Source: Xanthobacteraceae bacterium
Lineage (GTDB): Bacteria > Pseudomonadota > Alphaproteobacteria > Rhizobiales > Xanthobacteraceae
Length of the DNA stretch: 64,000 nt
Assembly (NCBI GenBank): GCA_022841625.1
Contig: JALHRD010000007.1
Location: 62,001 to 126,000, forward strand
Direction: 5' to 3'
Both the position numbers and the translations under genes were made by a program. The notes under the pieces are model-generated. The model had not been told where the DNA came from. It made no database searches and was given only the letters and a program-made list of their open reading frames with translations. The first letter of the stretch is position 1, and each line of letters opens with the position of its first letter. Positions 1 through 8,853 of this stretch are shown here, in pieces.

Positions 1-2
1 AA

Positions 3-167
3 CGTGAGTCGGAACTGAAAACGCAAGTGGAGCAGCTCGAATCGCAGGTTGGCCGCCCGATCTTTGTGCGTGGGGCCAGCACCATGAAGCTCACCTTGGA
101 CGGTCAGAAATTGATGGTTTATGCGCGCGAAATGATCCGGCGTGACGCGCTGGCTGAGAATGGATGA
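3..167 (+). CDS. LysR-type regulator HTH fragment (5' end outside window)
   Basis: The frame is open from the left edge and stops at 165-167, giving the last 54 residues of a protein. They match the second half of a LysR winged helix-turn-helix: an LE..VG.P.FVR stretch (recognition helix and wing) followed by LT..G..L..YARE. LysR regulators normally continue for about 200 more residues of effector-binding domain, but here the protein ends 14 residues after the HTH. It is therefore a naturally short HTH-only protein or a truncated regulator. No remnant of the effector domain is visible in the next 50 bases. Confidence 0.6.
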   Translation, partial: RESELKTQVEQLESQVGRPIFVRGASTMKLTLDGQKLMVYAREMIRRDALAENG

Positions 168-220
168 CCAATCTTTCTTTGCAACCGCCGGCAGTCGGCA
201 AACCTTAAGTATCGTGCGTC

Positions 221-418
221 ATGGAACCAGCGCTCATCAATAGCCTCATCTCCGCCCGTGCAGGGCAAACGCAGATGGCCGTGGCCGCGAAAATGATGCG
301 CATGAATGCGGACGCCGCTGCATCGATCGTGCAGGTGATCGAAGCCGCGCAGCAGAACTTGAATCGCCTCGCCAATGTCGCGTCCGGCATCGGCGGCAAT
401 CTCGATATTTCAACCTGA
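221..418 (+). CDS. YjfB-family putative motility protein
   Basis: 65 residues. It is a small helical protein with Ala, Met and Gln-rich heptads (residues 10-45) and a C-terminal GIGGNLDIS motif. This is the pattern of the YjfB family, small proteins of unknown function found near flagellar genes. There is no signal peptide or membrane segment. The start is the first ATG of the frame; no clear Shine-Dalgarno precedes it. No flagellar gene is visible in the window, so a motility role is inference from family resemblance only. Confidence 0.6.
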   Translation: MEPALINSLISARAGQTQMAVAAKMMRMNADAAASIVQVIEAAQQNLNRLANVASGIGGNLDIST

Positions 419-428
419 TCTTGCGGAA

Positions 429-1091
429 CTACGGCTCGACCCGGCCGAGCGCCGCGCCAACAAGCTTGAGCGCGTCTTCGCTCGCCCATTCCGCTGGCCC
501 CGCCAAATTGCCGATTTCGCAGCCGGCCGGATCGACCAGAATTGTGGTCGGCATGCCCCAGGCCTTGCCGACCTGCTTGAGGTCGATGAAGACCTTCGAA
601 GTCGGGTCGGCATAATAGGCTAAACGTTCGATCCCGACTTCTTTGAGCCAAGCGCGCGGCTTTTGGAGTTCGCGGGTGTCGATATTGACCGCGACCACCT
701 CGAAATCGGCGCCGCCAAGCTTGGCCTGCAATTCGTCAAGCGCCGGCATTTCCTTGCGGCAGGGCAGGCACCAGGTGGCCCATAGATTGAACAACACCGT
801 GCGGCCGCGCCAATCGGAAAGCCGCCGATCGGTGCCATTGCCATCCTGGAAGGCCATATCGGGAAGCCGGATTGGCCGGCGGGCCGCGCTCATGGCGGCG
901 ACCTCGCCGCGCGCAAAGGGCGCGATCCGCCGCGCCGTCTCGACGGTCGGCTGGCAGGCCGGGTCGATCGGCGGATTGCCTAGCAACAGGCTGATCCCGT
1001 ATACCCCCGCCAGCCCGACCGCCACGCCGGCAATGCCGCCGGCTAGGATCAGCGAAAGCCGCCATTTGGCTGGGTTTTGGGCGCTGGTCAT
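429..1091 (-). CDS. tlpA: TlpA-type membrane-anchored thiol:disulfide oxidoreductase
   Basis: 220 residues from the ATG at 1091; a longer frame runs into argH on the other strand and is rejected because the signal anchor begins here. Residues 10-37 form one membrane helix. The rest is a periplasmic thioredoxin fold with the active site WCLPC (Cys108 and Cys111) preceded by LFNLWAT. Length and order match TlpA of Bradyrhizobium, a reductant needed for cytochrome aa3 maturation; the substrate here is inferred from that homology. It is divergent from argH with only 27 bp between the two start codons. Confidence 0.85.
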   Translation of the reverse strand: MTSAQNPAKWRLSLILAGGIAGVAVGLAGVYGISLLLGNPPIDPACQPTVETARRIAPFARGEVAAMSAARRPIRLPDMAFQDGNGTDRRLSDWRGRTVLFNLWATWCLPCRKEMPALDELQAKLGGADFEVVAVNIDTRELQKPRAWLKEVGIERLAYYADPTSKVFIDLKQVGKAWGMPTTILVDPAGCEIGNLAGPAEWASEDALKLVGAALGRVEP

Positions 1092-1118
1092 GGTCGGTGA
1101 AACCTCGGTGGACGTATT

Positions 1119-2516
1119 ATGAGCAACAAGATGTGGGGCGGCCGGTTCGCCGACGGTCCCGATGCGATCATGGAGGACATTAACGCTTCCATCGATTTCG
1201 ATCGCCACCTCTACCGGCAGGACATCGCCGCCAGCAAGGCCCATGCCGCAATGCTGGGCAAGCGCGGTATTATCTCGGCCAATGATGCCGCCAAGATCGC
1301 GCAAGGTCTAAACACGATCCTGTCAGAAATCGAGAGCGGAAAATTGACCTTCAAGCGCGCGCTTGAAGACATCCATATGAATATTGAGAGCCGGCTCGCG
1401 GAGTTGATCGGGCCGGCGGCCGGGCGGTTGCACACCGCGCGCTCGCGCAACGACCAAGTGGCGACCGATTTCCGGCTTTGGGTGCGCGCCACCATCGATG
1501 CGATCGATGCCGCGCTCCTGGCGTATCAGCAGGCGCTTGCGGAAAAGGCGCTGGAGCACGCCGCAACCGTGATGCCGGGCTTTACGCATTTGCAGACCGC
1601 GCAGCCCGTCACCTTCGGTCATCATCTGCTGGCCTATGTCGAAATGGCGGCGCGGGACCGCGGCCGCTTCAAGGATGCGCGCAAGCGGCTCAACGAGTCG
1701 CCGCTCGGCGCGGCGGCACTGGCCGGCACAGCGTTTCCGATCGATCGCGCCATGACCTCCGACGCACTTGAATTCGATCGGCCAATGGCGAATTCGCTGG
1801 ATGCGGTCGCGGACCGCGACTTCGTGCTGGAGACGCTGGCGGCGGCTTCGATCGCCGCGGTGCATTTGTCGCGCTTCGCCGAGGAAATTGTGATCTGGAC
1901 CTCGCCATTGACCGGCCTGCTGACGCTGTCCGATCGGTTCACCACCGGTTCTTCAATCATGCCGCAGAAACGCAATCCGGATGCCGCGGAACTGGTGCGC
2001 GCCAAGACCGGGCGCATTGTCGGCGCACTGCAAGGGCTGCTGATGGTGATGAAGGGCTTGCCGCTCGCCTACCAGAAGGACATGCAAGAGGACAAAGAAG
2101 GCGCCATGGATGCGCTGTCCGCTTTGTCGCTGTCGATTGCCGCCATGACCGGCATGGTGCGCGACATGGCGCCGGACGCCGCCCGCATGCGCGCGGCGGC
2201 CGACGGAGGCTATGCAACCGCGACCGATCTGGCCGATTGGCTGGTAATGACGTTGAAGATGCCGTTCCGCGATGCGCATCACGTTACCGGCCGAATCGTT
2301 GCGAAGGCGGCGGCCGATGGCGTGGCCCTGCATGACCTGCCGCTGCCAGCCATGCAGGCGATCGAGCCGCGCATTACACAAGCTGTCTATGACGTGCTTT
2401 CGGCCGAAAATTCGGTGAAAAGCCGCGTTAGTTACGGTGGAACCGCGCCCAAGAACGTCCGCCGCGAGGCTAACCGGTGGCTCAAGGCGCTAGTGCCCCG
2501 TTTCCGAAGTTCGTGA
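1119..2516 (+). CDS. argH: argininosuccinate lyase
   Basis: 465 residues. Cleaves argininosuccinate to arginine and fumarate, the last step of arginine synthesis, in the cytoplasm as a tetramer. The N terminus MWGGRF, the HTARSRNDQ motif near residue 105 and the fumarase/lyase signature [11 protein letters not shown] near residue 277 (catalytic serine loop) are all intact, and the length is normal. The last eight codons and the stop lie in the left arm of a 76-bp palindromic repeat (2490-2565), so the C-terminal residues after WLKA are repeat-encoded. It is followed by the lipoprotein gene and lysA. Confidence 0.97.
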   Translation: MSNKMWGGRFADGPDAIMEDINASIDFDRHLYRQDIAASKAHAAMLGKRGIISANDAAKIAQGLNTILSEIESGKLTFKRALEDIHMNIESRLAELIGPAAGRLHTARSRNDQVATDFRLWVRATIDAIDAALLAYQQALAEKALEHAATVMPGFTHLQTAQPVTFGHHLLAYVEMAARDRGRFKDARKRLNESPLGAAALAGTAFPIDRAMTSDALEFDRPMANSLDAVADRDFVLETLAAASIAAVHLSRFAEEIVIWTSPLTGLLTLSDRFTTGSSIMPQKRNPDAAELVRAKTGRIVGALQGLLMVMKGLPLAYQKDMQEDKEGAMDALSALSLSIAAMTGMVRDMAPDAARMRAAADGGYATATDLADWLVMTLKMPFRDAHHVTGRIVAKAAADGVALHDLPLPAMQAIEPRITQAVYDVLSAENSVKSRVSYGGTAPKNVRREANRWLKALVPRFRSS

Positions 2517-2565
2517 TAGATCGCCGCGACCCCCTAAACCAACTTCGGAAACCAAGGGGCACTAG
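2490..2565. repeat. palindromic repeat, copy 1, overlapping the argH stop
   Basis: Imperfect inverted repeat starting CTAGTGCCCC and ending GGGGCACTAG, with inner arms carrying TTCCGAAG and CTTCGGAA. The 72-bp core (2492-2563) recurs in inverted orientation at 20152-20223 with 62 of 72 positions identical in my hand alignment. The argH stop codon (2514-2516) is inside it. The left and right arms differ, so the element has an orientation. It could also fold as a terminator-like hairpin in RNA, but there is no U-run. Confidence 0.85.
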
Positions 2566-2580
2566 TAACGCTATGATTCT

Positions 2581-2654
2581 AGTGCCGCTTTTCGATCTGA
2601 AGTTCCTAACCGAATTTGCCGCAGGTGGTGTAGGAACTTCATATCGGCGGCACT
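2581..2654. repeat. second palindromic repeat with related ends
   Basis: Starts AGTGCCGC and ends GCGGCACT, with inner arms TGAAGTTCCTA (2608-2618 region) and its complement near 2631. It lies 15 bp after the first palindrome and shares the outer AGTGCC..GGCACT ends, so the two look like members of one family with different interiors. It sits between argH and the lipoprotein gene. Confidence 0.7.
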
Positions 2655-2753
2655 GGCCCGGGAAAACCGGTGACAACCCGGCGTCGCCCCCGCAACTTGG
2701 CGATGCCTTCGGCGCGGCGATCTGCTAGGATGGTTTTGTTCAGGAGGGATGGC

Positions 2754-3017
2754 GTGATCGTGTGTTCCAGAATCCGATGGGCTCATATAGCGGCGGTTGG
2801 CGCGCTGGTCGCCTCGCTTGGCTTGTCGGCCTGCGGGCGTAAGGGTCCGCTGGATCCGCCGGCGGCTGGTGGCGCGGCGCCGGAAGCGTCCGCAGCAATG
2901 GGCTATAGCCAGCCGGCGTCGTCTCAGCCGCAGACCAGTATCAATGCCGAAGGCATAGCGGTCGCGCCGCCACCGGCGCGGCGGCAGCCGTTCTTCCTTG
3001 ATTGGCTCGTCGAGTAG
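2754..3017 (+). CDS. lptM: LptM-like small lipoprotein
   Basis: 87 residues from GTG at 2754, chosen because AGGAGGG lies just upstream; the upstream in-frame ATG at 2670 has no such site. A hydrophobic signal (residues 10-24) ends in the lipobox LSAC (Cys27), followed by GRKGPLDPP, the signature of the LptM (YifL) family. LptM helps assemble the LptD-LptE lipopolysaccharide translocon in E. coli. The remainder is Pro/Ala-rich and low complexity. Placement directly before lysA is usual in Proteobacteria. Confidence 0.85.
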   Translation: MIVCSRIRWAHIAAVGALVASLGLSACGRKGPLDPPAAGGAAPEASAAMGYSQPASSQPQTSINAEGIAVAPPPARRQPFFLDWLVE

Positions 3018-3054
3018 CATTCGACGCTCCACCAAGCCGTCGCCGAGCATTCCG

Positions 3055-4320
3055 ATGCACCATTTTGATTATCGGTCTGGCGTGCTGCACGCCGAGGCAG
3101 TCGATATTGCCCAGCTGGCGGAAGCGGTCGGGACGCCATTCTATTGCTATTCCACCGCGACCTTGGAGCGGCACTACCGCGTCTTCGCTGGCGCTTTCGC
3201 CGATGTGAAGGCGCTGGTTTGCTACGCCATGAAAGCGAATTCCAATCAGGCGGTGGTGAGCACGCTCGCCAAGCTCGGCGCCGGCGCCGACGTGGTGTCG
3301 GAGGGCGAACTCAAGCGCGCCCGCGCCGCCGGCATTGCGCCGGACAAGATCATGTTCTCCGGCATCGGCAAGACCGCGCGCGAATTGGCGCTGGCGGTCG
3401 ACGAGGGCATCCTTTGTGTCAATGTCGAGTCGGAGCCGGAGTTGGAATTGCTGGCGTCGATCGCTGCGGGCAAGGGCCGCGCCGTCAACATTTCGGTGCG
3501 GGTCAATCCGGACATCGATCCGCGAACCCACGTCAAGATTACGACCGGCAAGGCCGAGAACAAGTTCGGCATTCCGATCAGCCGTGCGCGCGAGGTCTAC
3601 GCCCGCGCCGCGAAATTACCGGCTGTGAAAGTTGCCGGGGTCGACATGCATATCGGCAGTCAGATTACCGATTTGCAGCCGTTTGGCGATGCCTTTACGT
3701 TGCTGTCGGATTTCGTCAGGACGCTGCGTGCGGATGGCCACACCATTGCGCATGTCGATCTCGGTGGCGGCCTCGGAATTCCCTATCGCGAGGACAATGA
3801 GCCGCCGCCATTGCCGGAGGCTTATGCCGCGGTGGTCAAGAAAGCGATCCGCGATCTCGGCTGCACATTGATCTTCGAGCCCGGGCGGGTGCTGGTCGGC
3901 AATGCCGGCATCTTGGTCACCCGCGTTCTGTATCTGAAGCGTGGCGAGGCCAAGAATTTCATTATTGTCGATGCCGGCATGAACGACCTGATTCGCCCGA
4001 CGCTCTATGAGGCGCATCACGATATCCGTCCGGTGCGGCAGCCCGCTCGCGACGACCACCGGCTGGTGGCCGATGTGGTCGGGCCGGTGTGCGAATCCGG
4101 CGACTTCCTAGCGATTGACCGCGCGCTGCCGGAACCGCGGCCGGGCGACCTTCTGGCGGTGATGACCGCGGGAGCCTATGGCGCGGTCCAGGCCGGCACC
4201 TACAACACCCGCGCGCTGGTGCCGGAAGTGCTTGTTCGGGAAGGTGAATGGGCGCTGGTGCGGCCGCGCGTCGAGGCCGAAACATTGATCGGCCTCGACC
4301 GGCTGCCGCCGTGGCTGTGA
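3055..4320 (+). CDS. lysA: diaminopimelate decarboxylase
   Basis: 421 residues from the ATG at 3055; an upstream in-frame ATG at 2998 overlaps lptM and adds an atypical tail. PLP enzyme converting meso-diaminopimelate to lysine. Visible: CYAMKAN with PLP-binding Lys60, HIGSQI around residue 200, EPGR near 276 (phosphate binding) and CESGDFLA near 346 (the active-site Cys contributed across the dimer). Length is normal. It lies 37 bp after lptM and is probably cotranscribed. Confidence 0.96.
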   Translation: MHHFDYRSGVLHAEAVDIAQLAEAVGTPFYCYSTATLERHYRVFAGAFADVKALVCYAMKANSNQAVVSTLAKLGAGADVVSEGELKRARAAGIAPDKIMFSGIGKTARELALAVDEGILCVNVESEPELELLASIAAGKGRAVNISVRVNPDIDPRTHVKITTGKAENKFGIPISRAREVYARAAKLPAVKVAGVDMHIGSQITDLQPFGDAFTLLSDFVRTLRADGHTIAHVDLGGGLGIPYREDNEPPPLPEAYAAVVKKAIRDLGCTLIFEPGRVLVGNAGILVTRVLYLKRGEAKNFIIVDAGMNDLIRPTLYEAHHDIRPVRQPARDDHRLVADVVGPVCESGDFLAIDRALPEPRPGDLLAVMTAGAYGAVQAGTYNTRALVPEVLVREGEWALVRPRVEAETLIGLDRLPPWL

Positions 4321-4442
4321 CCAACCCGAAACATAGAGTGCCGCGATTTTGATATGTGAGGGCCTTGGTTTTGCCAGGTGGCAGCCCTTCTAATGCGTGA
4401 TATGATTGAAAAATTGCGCAGGTTCTCGTTGCGGAGATCGAC

Positions 4443-7058
4443 TTGAGCGAGAGTTCCAGCACCGCGACCCAGGCTGAGTCGCACCCTGCCCACAGTGGCG
4501 AGGTAACGCTTGATCGCGCCCTCAGTCGTGCGAGTTGGAGCATCCTATGGGAACGGCTGTGGCCGGCGCTGGCGTCGGTCGCGACCGCGTCCGGCCTGTT
4601 CCTGGCGCTGTCCTGGCTTGGACTATGGCTGTGGTTGCCGCCGGTTGGGCGCGCCATCGGGCTCTTGCTATTTTGCCTGATCGCGGCGGTCGCGCTGCAG
4701 CCGCTTCTGAGCCTGCGGCTGCCCAGTCGGGCCGAAAAATTGCGCCGTCTCGATCGCAATTCCGGACTGAGCCATCGGCCGGCCACCACGATCGGCGATA
4801 AGATTGCCGGCGAAATCGAAGACGGTCATGCGGTTGCGCTTTGGCGCGCACATGTCGAGCGCGCGCTTCGCGCCGCTAAGACGCTTAAGGCCGGATTGCC
4901 GATGCCGCGGGTGGCGGCGCGTGATCCGATGGCGCTGCGCGGATTGGTGCTGGTGCTGGTGGTCGCAACATTTTTCGTGGCCGGCGGCGATCGTATGAAG
5001 CGCGTTGCCGCCGCCTTCGATTGGCAGGGCGCGATCGCGCCGGCCAATTTCCGAATCGACGCTTGGGTCAGCCCGCCGCCCTATACCGGCAAGCCGCCGC
5101 TGATTTTGCAGGGCTTGCGTCCCGGTGAACCAGCGCCGACGCCGCAGGCGGCGATGGCCGTTCCGGTCGGCAGCATGCTGGTGATCCGCGCCAGCGGTCA
5201 GGCCGATCTCAATGTGTCCATCGTCGGCGGGCTTGCGGAGCCGGAAACCTCCGGCCAGCCGGCGAACAATCGTGGCGCAATCGAGCGGCGTTTTGTCATC
5301 GGCGGCGATGGTTCTGCGACGGTGCGCGCGGCGAGCGAATTGCGGTGGCAGTTCACCGCTATACCGGATCGGCCGCCGACCATTGAGCTGACCGGCGAGC
5401 CGCAAGCGACGCCGAATGGTTTGCAGCTGTCCTATAAGCTCGATGACGACTACGGCGTGGTCGACGCGCAGGCCATCTTCAAGCTGGTGCCGCGGCGCGG
5501 CACCAATGGCCATTCGCCGCGAATTCTGTTTACGGCGCCCGAATTCGTGCTGGCGCTGCCGCAGGCGCGCACCCGCAGCGGCGTCGGGCGCACGACCAAG
5601 AGCGTCAATGAGCATCCATGGGCCGGGGCCGAGGTGTCGATGACGCTGACGGCGCGCGATGAGGCCGGCAACGAGGGCACAACGGCGCCGTCCGATCTGC
5701 GGCTGCCGGAGCGGGCCTTCACCAATCCGGTGGCGCGCGCGCTCATTGAGCAGCGGCGCAATCTCGCGCTCGATGGCGATGCCCAGGCGTTGGTGCTGAC
5801 CGCGCTCGACGCGCTCACGTGGGAGCCCGAGAAATTCAAGATCGAATCCAGGATCTTTCTCGGACTGCGAACAATTTTCTTTCAGCTGGCGCGCGCCAAA
5901 AGCGACGATCAGCTGCGCGACGTGGTCGAGCGCATGTGGGACATGGCGGTGACGCTCGAAGACGGCAGGATGTCGGACGCCGAACAAGCGTTGCGGGCGG
6001 CGCAGGAAGCGTTGCGCCAAGCGCTGGAGCGCGGCGCGACCGAGGAGGAAATCAAGAAGCTGATGGACCAGTTGCGGGCGGCGGTCGACCGCTTCCTGCA
6101 GGCATTGGCGGAACAGCTGCGGCGCAACCCGGATCAAATGGCGCGGCCGCTCGATCCGAACGCGCGCCAGCTCAGTCAGCAAGATCTCAAGAGCATGCTC
6201 GACCGCATGGAGCAGATGGCGCGGCAAGGCTCGCGCGACGCCGCGCGCAAGATGCTCGATGAACTTGCCAATATGCTCAACAACCTGCAGATGGCGCGGC
6301 CCGGCCAGCAACAGGATGGCGGTGACGACGATGAGATGAACCAGGCGCTCAACGAGCTTGGCGATCTGATCCGGCGACAGCAGCAGCTGCGCGATCGCAC
6401 ATTCGAACAAGGTCAGGATCAGCGCCGCCAGCGGGGCCAGCGTGGTCAGAAAGGTCAGCAGGGTCAGCGGGGCCAACAGGGGGACCAGCCAGGCGATCAG
6501 GACAGCCTAAGTGAGCAGGGCCTTGGCGACCTGCGCGGCCAACAGCAGGCGTTGCGCGAGCAGCTCAACAAGCTACTGGAGGAACTGCGCAAGCGCGGCC
6601 TTGGCCAGTCCGGTCAGCAAGGCGAGAAGGAGATGCAGCAGCTCGGCCGCGCCGGTGACGCAATGGGCGATGCTGAAGGCCAGCTCGAAGGCCAGAACCC
6701 CGACGGTGCGGTCGATTCACAAGGCCGCGCGCTCGACGCGTTGCGTCGCGGCGCACAAGAGCTCGCGCAATCGATGCAGCAGCAGCAGGGCAATGGACAG
6801 GGGCCCGGTCAGCCCGGCATGCGTGGCCAGCCGCGGGCGGGGCAGGAGACCGATCCGCTCGGCCGGCCGCTACGCAACCGCGGTCCGGATGACTCGACGC
6901 TGCCCAACACCTGCCTCAACACCGACGATCCCAAATGCTTCCCGGCGCGCCGCCGCGCCGAGGAAGTCCTCAATGAGCTGCGCCGCCGCTTTGGCGAGAA
7001 CTTCCGCCCGCAGCTCGAGCTTGACTATATCGAGCGGCTGCTGCGGGATATTCGCTGA
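4443..7058 (+). CDS. DUF4175 / TIGR02302-type membrane protein
   Basis: 871 residues starting at TTG (4443) with GGAG 6-7 bases upstream. Two hydrophobic stretches occur near residues 40-75 and one near 165-180, then a periplasmic-looking region with a PPYTGKPP motif. The C-terminal third (about residues 500-830) is charged, coiled-coil-like and includes a Gln/Gly/Arg-rich low-complexity tract near 650-690 made of repeated GQ and RGQ units. The family has no established biochemical function; its location beside lysA is conserved in alphaproteobacteria. Probably a cell-envelope protein. Confidence 0.8.
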   Translation: MSESSSTATQAESHPAHSGEVTLDRALSRASWSILWERLWPALASVATASGLFLALSWLGLWLWLPPVGRAIGLLLFCLIAAVALQPLLSLRLPSRAEKLRRLDRNSGLSHRPATTIGDKIAGEIEDGHAVALWRAHVERALRAAKTLKAGLPMPRVAARDPMALRGLVLVLVVATFFVAGGDRMKRVAAAFDWQGAIAPANFRIDAWVSPPPYTGKPPLILQGLRPGEPAPTPQAAMAVPVGSMLVIRASGQADLNVSIVGGLAEPETSGQPANNRGAIERRFVIGGDGSATVRAASELRWQFTAIPDRPPTIELTGEPQATPNGLQLSYKLDDDYGVVDAQAIFKLVPRRGTNGHSPRILFTAPEFVLALPQARTRSGVGRTTKSVNEHPWAGAEVSMTLTARDEAGNEGTTAPSDLRLPERAFTNPVARALIEQRRNLALDGDAQALVLTALDALTWEPEKFKIESRIFLGLRTIFFQLARAKSDDQLRDVVERMWDMAVTLEDGRMSDAEQALRAAQEALRQALERGATEEEIKKLMDQLRAAVDRFLQALAEQLRRNPDQMARPLDPNARQLSQQDLKSMLDRMEQMARQGSRDAARKMLDELANMLNNLQMARPGQQQDGGDDDEMNQALNELGDLIRRQQQLRDRTFEQGQDQRRQRGQRGQKGQQGQRGQQGDQPGDQDSLSEQGLGDLRGQQQALREQLNKLLEELRKRGLGQSGQQGEKEMQQLGRAGDAMGDAEGQLEGQNPDGAVDSQGRALDALRRGAQELAQSMQQQQGNGQGPGQPGMRGQPRAGQETDPLGRPLRNRGPDDSTLPNTCLNTDDPKCFPARRRAEEVLNELRRRFGENFRPQLELDYIERLLRDIR

Positions 7059-7118
7059 CGAATCCATTCCTGGTTCGATGAGCGTTCTCCGCTTAGATCC
7101 GGTCGGGGAGCGGCGCGC

Positions 7119-7167
7119 GAGCATGATCTCGAAAAGTGGGAACCGATTTTCGGAAGAGATGATGCTC
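7119..7167. repeat. GAGCATGAT...ATGATGCTC palindromic repeat
   Basis: 49-bp inverted repeat with ends GAGCATGATCTC and GAGATGATGCTC and a middle containing AAGTGGGAACCG and TTTTCGG. It matches the pattern of an abundant intergenic palindrome I know from Bradyrhizobium and Mesorhizobium genomes. It lies downstream of the DUF4175 gene. Confidence 0.75.
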
Positions 7168-7211
7168 TAATCCTACTGTTTCAGGAATCTGTACACGCTT
7201 TTTGGTCGTGG

Positions 7212-7258
7212 CCATCCTTCGAGACGCGATCCTTCGGATCGCTCCTCAGAGGATGAGG
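7212..7258. repeat. CCATCCTTCGAG...GGATGAGG REP-like element
   Basis: Outer arms CCATCCTTCGAG and CAGAGGATGAGG flank an inner palindrome GCGATCCTTCGGATCGC. Related elements occur at 33298-33340 and 44973-45010. Intergenic between DUF4175 and cpdR. Confidence 0.75.
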
Positions 7259-7302
7259 TCGGTATTCGCGGCCCCGATGGCGAGGAAGCGCAACATCCAC
7301 AG

Positions 7303-7408
7303 CTCTCATGGTGAGGAGCGCAGCCGATGTCGGGTTTACCCGACATCGGTACTTAGAAGTCCAAGTCGGCCGCAGCCGACTTGGATGGTTGCGCGTCTCG
7401 AACCATGG
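7303..7408. repeat. composite repeat with a nested two-hairpin element
   Basis: Outer half-elements CTCATGGTGAGG (left) and CTCGAACCATGG (right) are of the Bradyrhizobium REP type. Between them lie a 26-bp palindrome (7324-7349, core GTCGGGTTTACCCGAC) and a 24-bp palindrome (7361-7384, arms CCAAGTCGG and CCGACTTGG), 11 bp apart. The same two-hairpin arrangement with the same core occurs inside the coding gene at 57003-57067. Together with the two repeats before it, this accounts for most of the 413-bp gap between DUF4175 and cpdR; I see no gene there. Confidence 0.7.
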
Positions 7409-7471
7409 CCGAGAATTCAGCAAAGGACGCGGGCCTTGCATTTGCGATTTAGTGCTTCTGACGCAGTAGGA

Positions 7472-7864
7472 CTAATGCGCTGGCTGGTGTGTGGCGGCGG
7501 TGGCGGCGAGTGCGTCATGCACCGCTTTGCGGATGGTGGTGAGCGAAAACGGTTTGGAAATGACGTCGTGAATGAGCGCGTCGAGCCCCGAGGCACGCTC
7601 GCGCTGATCGGCATAGCCAGTCATCAGCAGGATCGCGACATGCGGATAGTCGCGGGCGGCCGCCAATGCCAGTGCGATCCCATCCATGATCGGCATGCGA
7701 ATGTCGGTCAGCAATAGTTCGAAAGCGCCCTGCTCGCGCGTCAGAACATCGAGCGCTTCGGCGCCGTCGATTGCGGTTGTGACCGCGTGGCCATCCTGCG
7801 TCAGTGCGCGCGCCACCAGACTGCGGAGGGCTTCTTCATCTTCGGCGATCAGAATACGAGCCAT
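7472..7864 (-). CDS. cpdR: CpdR-type single-domain response regulator
   Basis: 130 residues; start ATG at 7864 gives MARILIAEDEE, the usual CpdR N terminus. Receiver domain only: acidic pair E8/D9, phosphoacceptor Asp54 in LLLTDIRMP, and the conserved Lys in ISKPFS. In Caulobacter, CpdR is dephosphorylated by the CckA-ChpT relay and then acts as adaptor for ClpXP proteolysis. The short Ala/His tail after residue 118 is extra. Eight bases separate it from the upstream zinc-ribbon gene, so the two are probably one operon. Confidence 0.85.
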   Translation of the reverse strand: MARILIAEDEEALRSLVARALTQDGHAVTTAIDGAEALDVLTREQGAFELLLTDIRMPIMDGIALALAAARDYPHVAILLMTGYADQRERASGLDALIHDVISKPFSLTTIRKAVHDALAATAATHQPAH

Positions 7865-7872
7865 TACTTTCC

Positions 7873-8853
7873 TCACTTGACTCCGGCAACGAGGTCATGC
7901 CGGTTAAAAAATCGGACAAGCAGCGTGTGTGCGTCGCGCGGCGGCGAAGCGAGGCGGGAACGGAACGGCAGGGTGGCGCCGGGCGCGATCGCGCTCTGGG
8001 TTGGAAGCGCGGTCCAACTGTAGATGTCGTGGCCTTTGGCGTTGCGCACCGCAAAGCGCAGTCGCGGCACGTCTATTGTACGTTTGCTGTTGCTCTTGAT
8101 GACGCCTTCCACCACCAGCATGTTGACGCCGTCTTGCGCCTCGTGGCGGGTGACGAGATCGGTGAAGGCGAGCCCGCGCAAATTCACCTCAAGACCGATC
8201 ATGGCGTAGAACGAAGCGGTCTGCGGCAGCGCGCGAACAATGTCGGTGCGCCATGCGATCAGGCCGATATTGATCGTCAGCATCGCCATGATCGTAATCG
8301 ACCAGACCGGCGCCACCCGCCGCTGCGGCGGTCGGGCCGTCGGCCGCCGGATGCGCCGGGCAGCGACCGACTCGATATTCTCAGGGATCGCGTCAGGCGC
8401 CGGGGGGGCGCCCTCCGGGTCGCCGGGCGCCAGCGCCGGGGCGTCGCTAACCGCCACCGGCTCGGGGGGCATGGAAATGTCGCGGGGGTCGGGAGGCGCA
8501 GCGGGTCCACGGTCGTCGCGCTCCAGTATCACGGACGGTGGCAGGTCCGACAGCAATTCCGGGGGAATCTCGCTGGGCGCCGTGGTGGTCGGTTCGGTGG
8601 GCGGGTTGCTTTCGGCGATGGAAGGCGACGCCATCTGGTCCTGGCCGGTCGCCGAAGCGAATGGATCCCGGCCGGCCGTCGAAAAGGCGGCATCGTCCTG
8701 ACCATGGTCGAGGGCAACGGCCGCCAATGATTCGGTATTGGAGACGAACCAGACGTTCTGGCATCGGGCGCAACGCACCGACCGGCCGGTCGGGCCGAGC
8801 GTCGATGGCTCCACCTCGTAGGAGGTCGCACAGTTCGGGCAGACGATTAGCAT
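7873..8853 (-). CDS. MJ0042 zinc-ribbon / DUF3426-like membrane protein
   Basis: 326 residues from ATG 8853 (MLIVCPNC), preferred over an upstream ATG because the zinc ribbon conventionally starts here. The N-terminal ribbon has Cys5, Cys8, Cys28 and Cys31. A long acidic Pro-rich linker follows, then one membrane helix (about residues 165-190) and a C-terminal domain like DUF3426. It is conserved upstream of cpdR and beside ftsE in alphaproteobacteria; function unknown. Divergent from ftsE with a 215-bp gap that should hold both promoters. Confidence 0.8.
   Translation of the reverse strand: MLIVCPNCATSYEVEPSTLGPTGRSVRCARCQNVWFVSNTESLAAVALDHGQDDAAFSTAGRDPFASATGQDQMASPSIAESNPPTEPTTTAPSEIPPELLSDLPPSVILERDDRGPAAPPDPRDISMPPEPVAVSDAPALAPGDPEGAPPAPDAIPENIESVAARRIRRPTARPPQRRVAPVWSITIMAMLTINIGLIAWRTDIVRALPQTASFYAMIGLEVNLRGLAFTDLVTRHEAQDGVNMLVVEGVIKSNSKRTIDVPRLRFAVRNAKGHDIYSWTALPTQSAIAPGATLPFRSRLASPPRDAHTLLVRFFNRHDLVAGVK

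Noticed and set aside
4668-6476. 602-codon open frame antisense to the DUF4175 gene
   Set aside because: High-GC DNA makes long antisense frames; this one lacks a ribosome site and its translation is His/Arg-rich with no domains, while the sense protein has domains and conserved location.
7119-7408. CRISPR array or small RNA cluster suggested by several hairpins
   Set aside because: The hairpins differ in sequence and spacing, with no repeated unit and spacer pattern; they fit known REP-type families instead.
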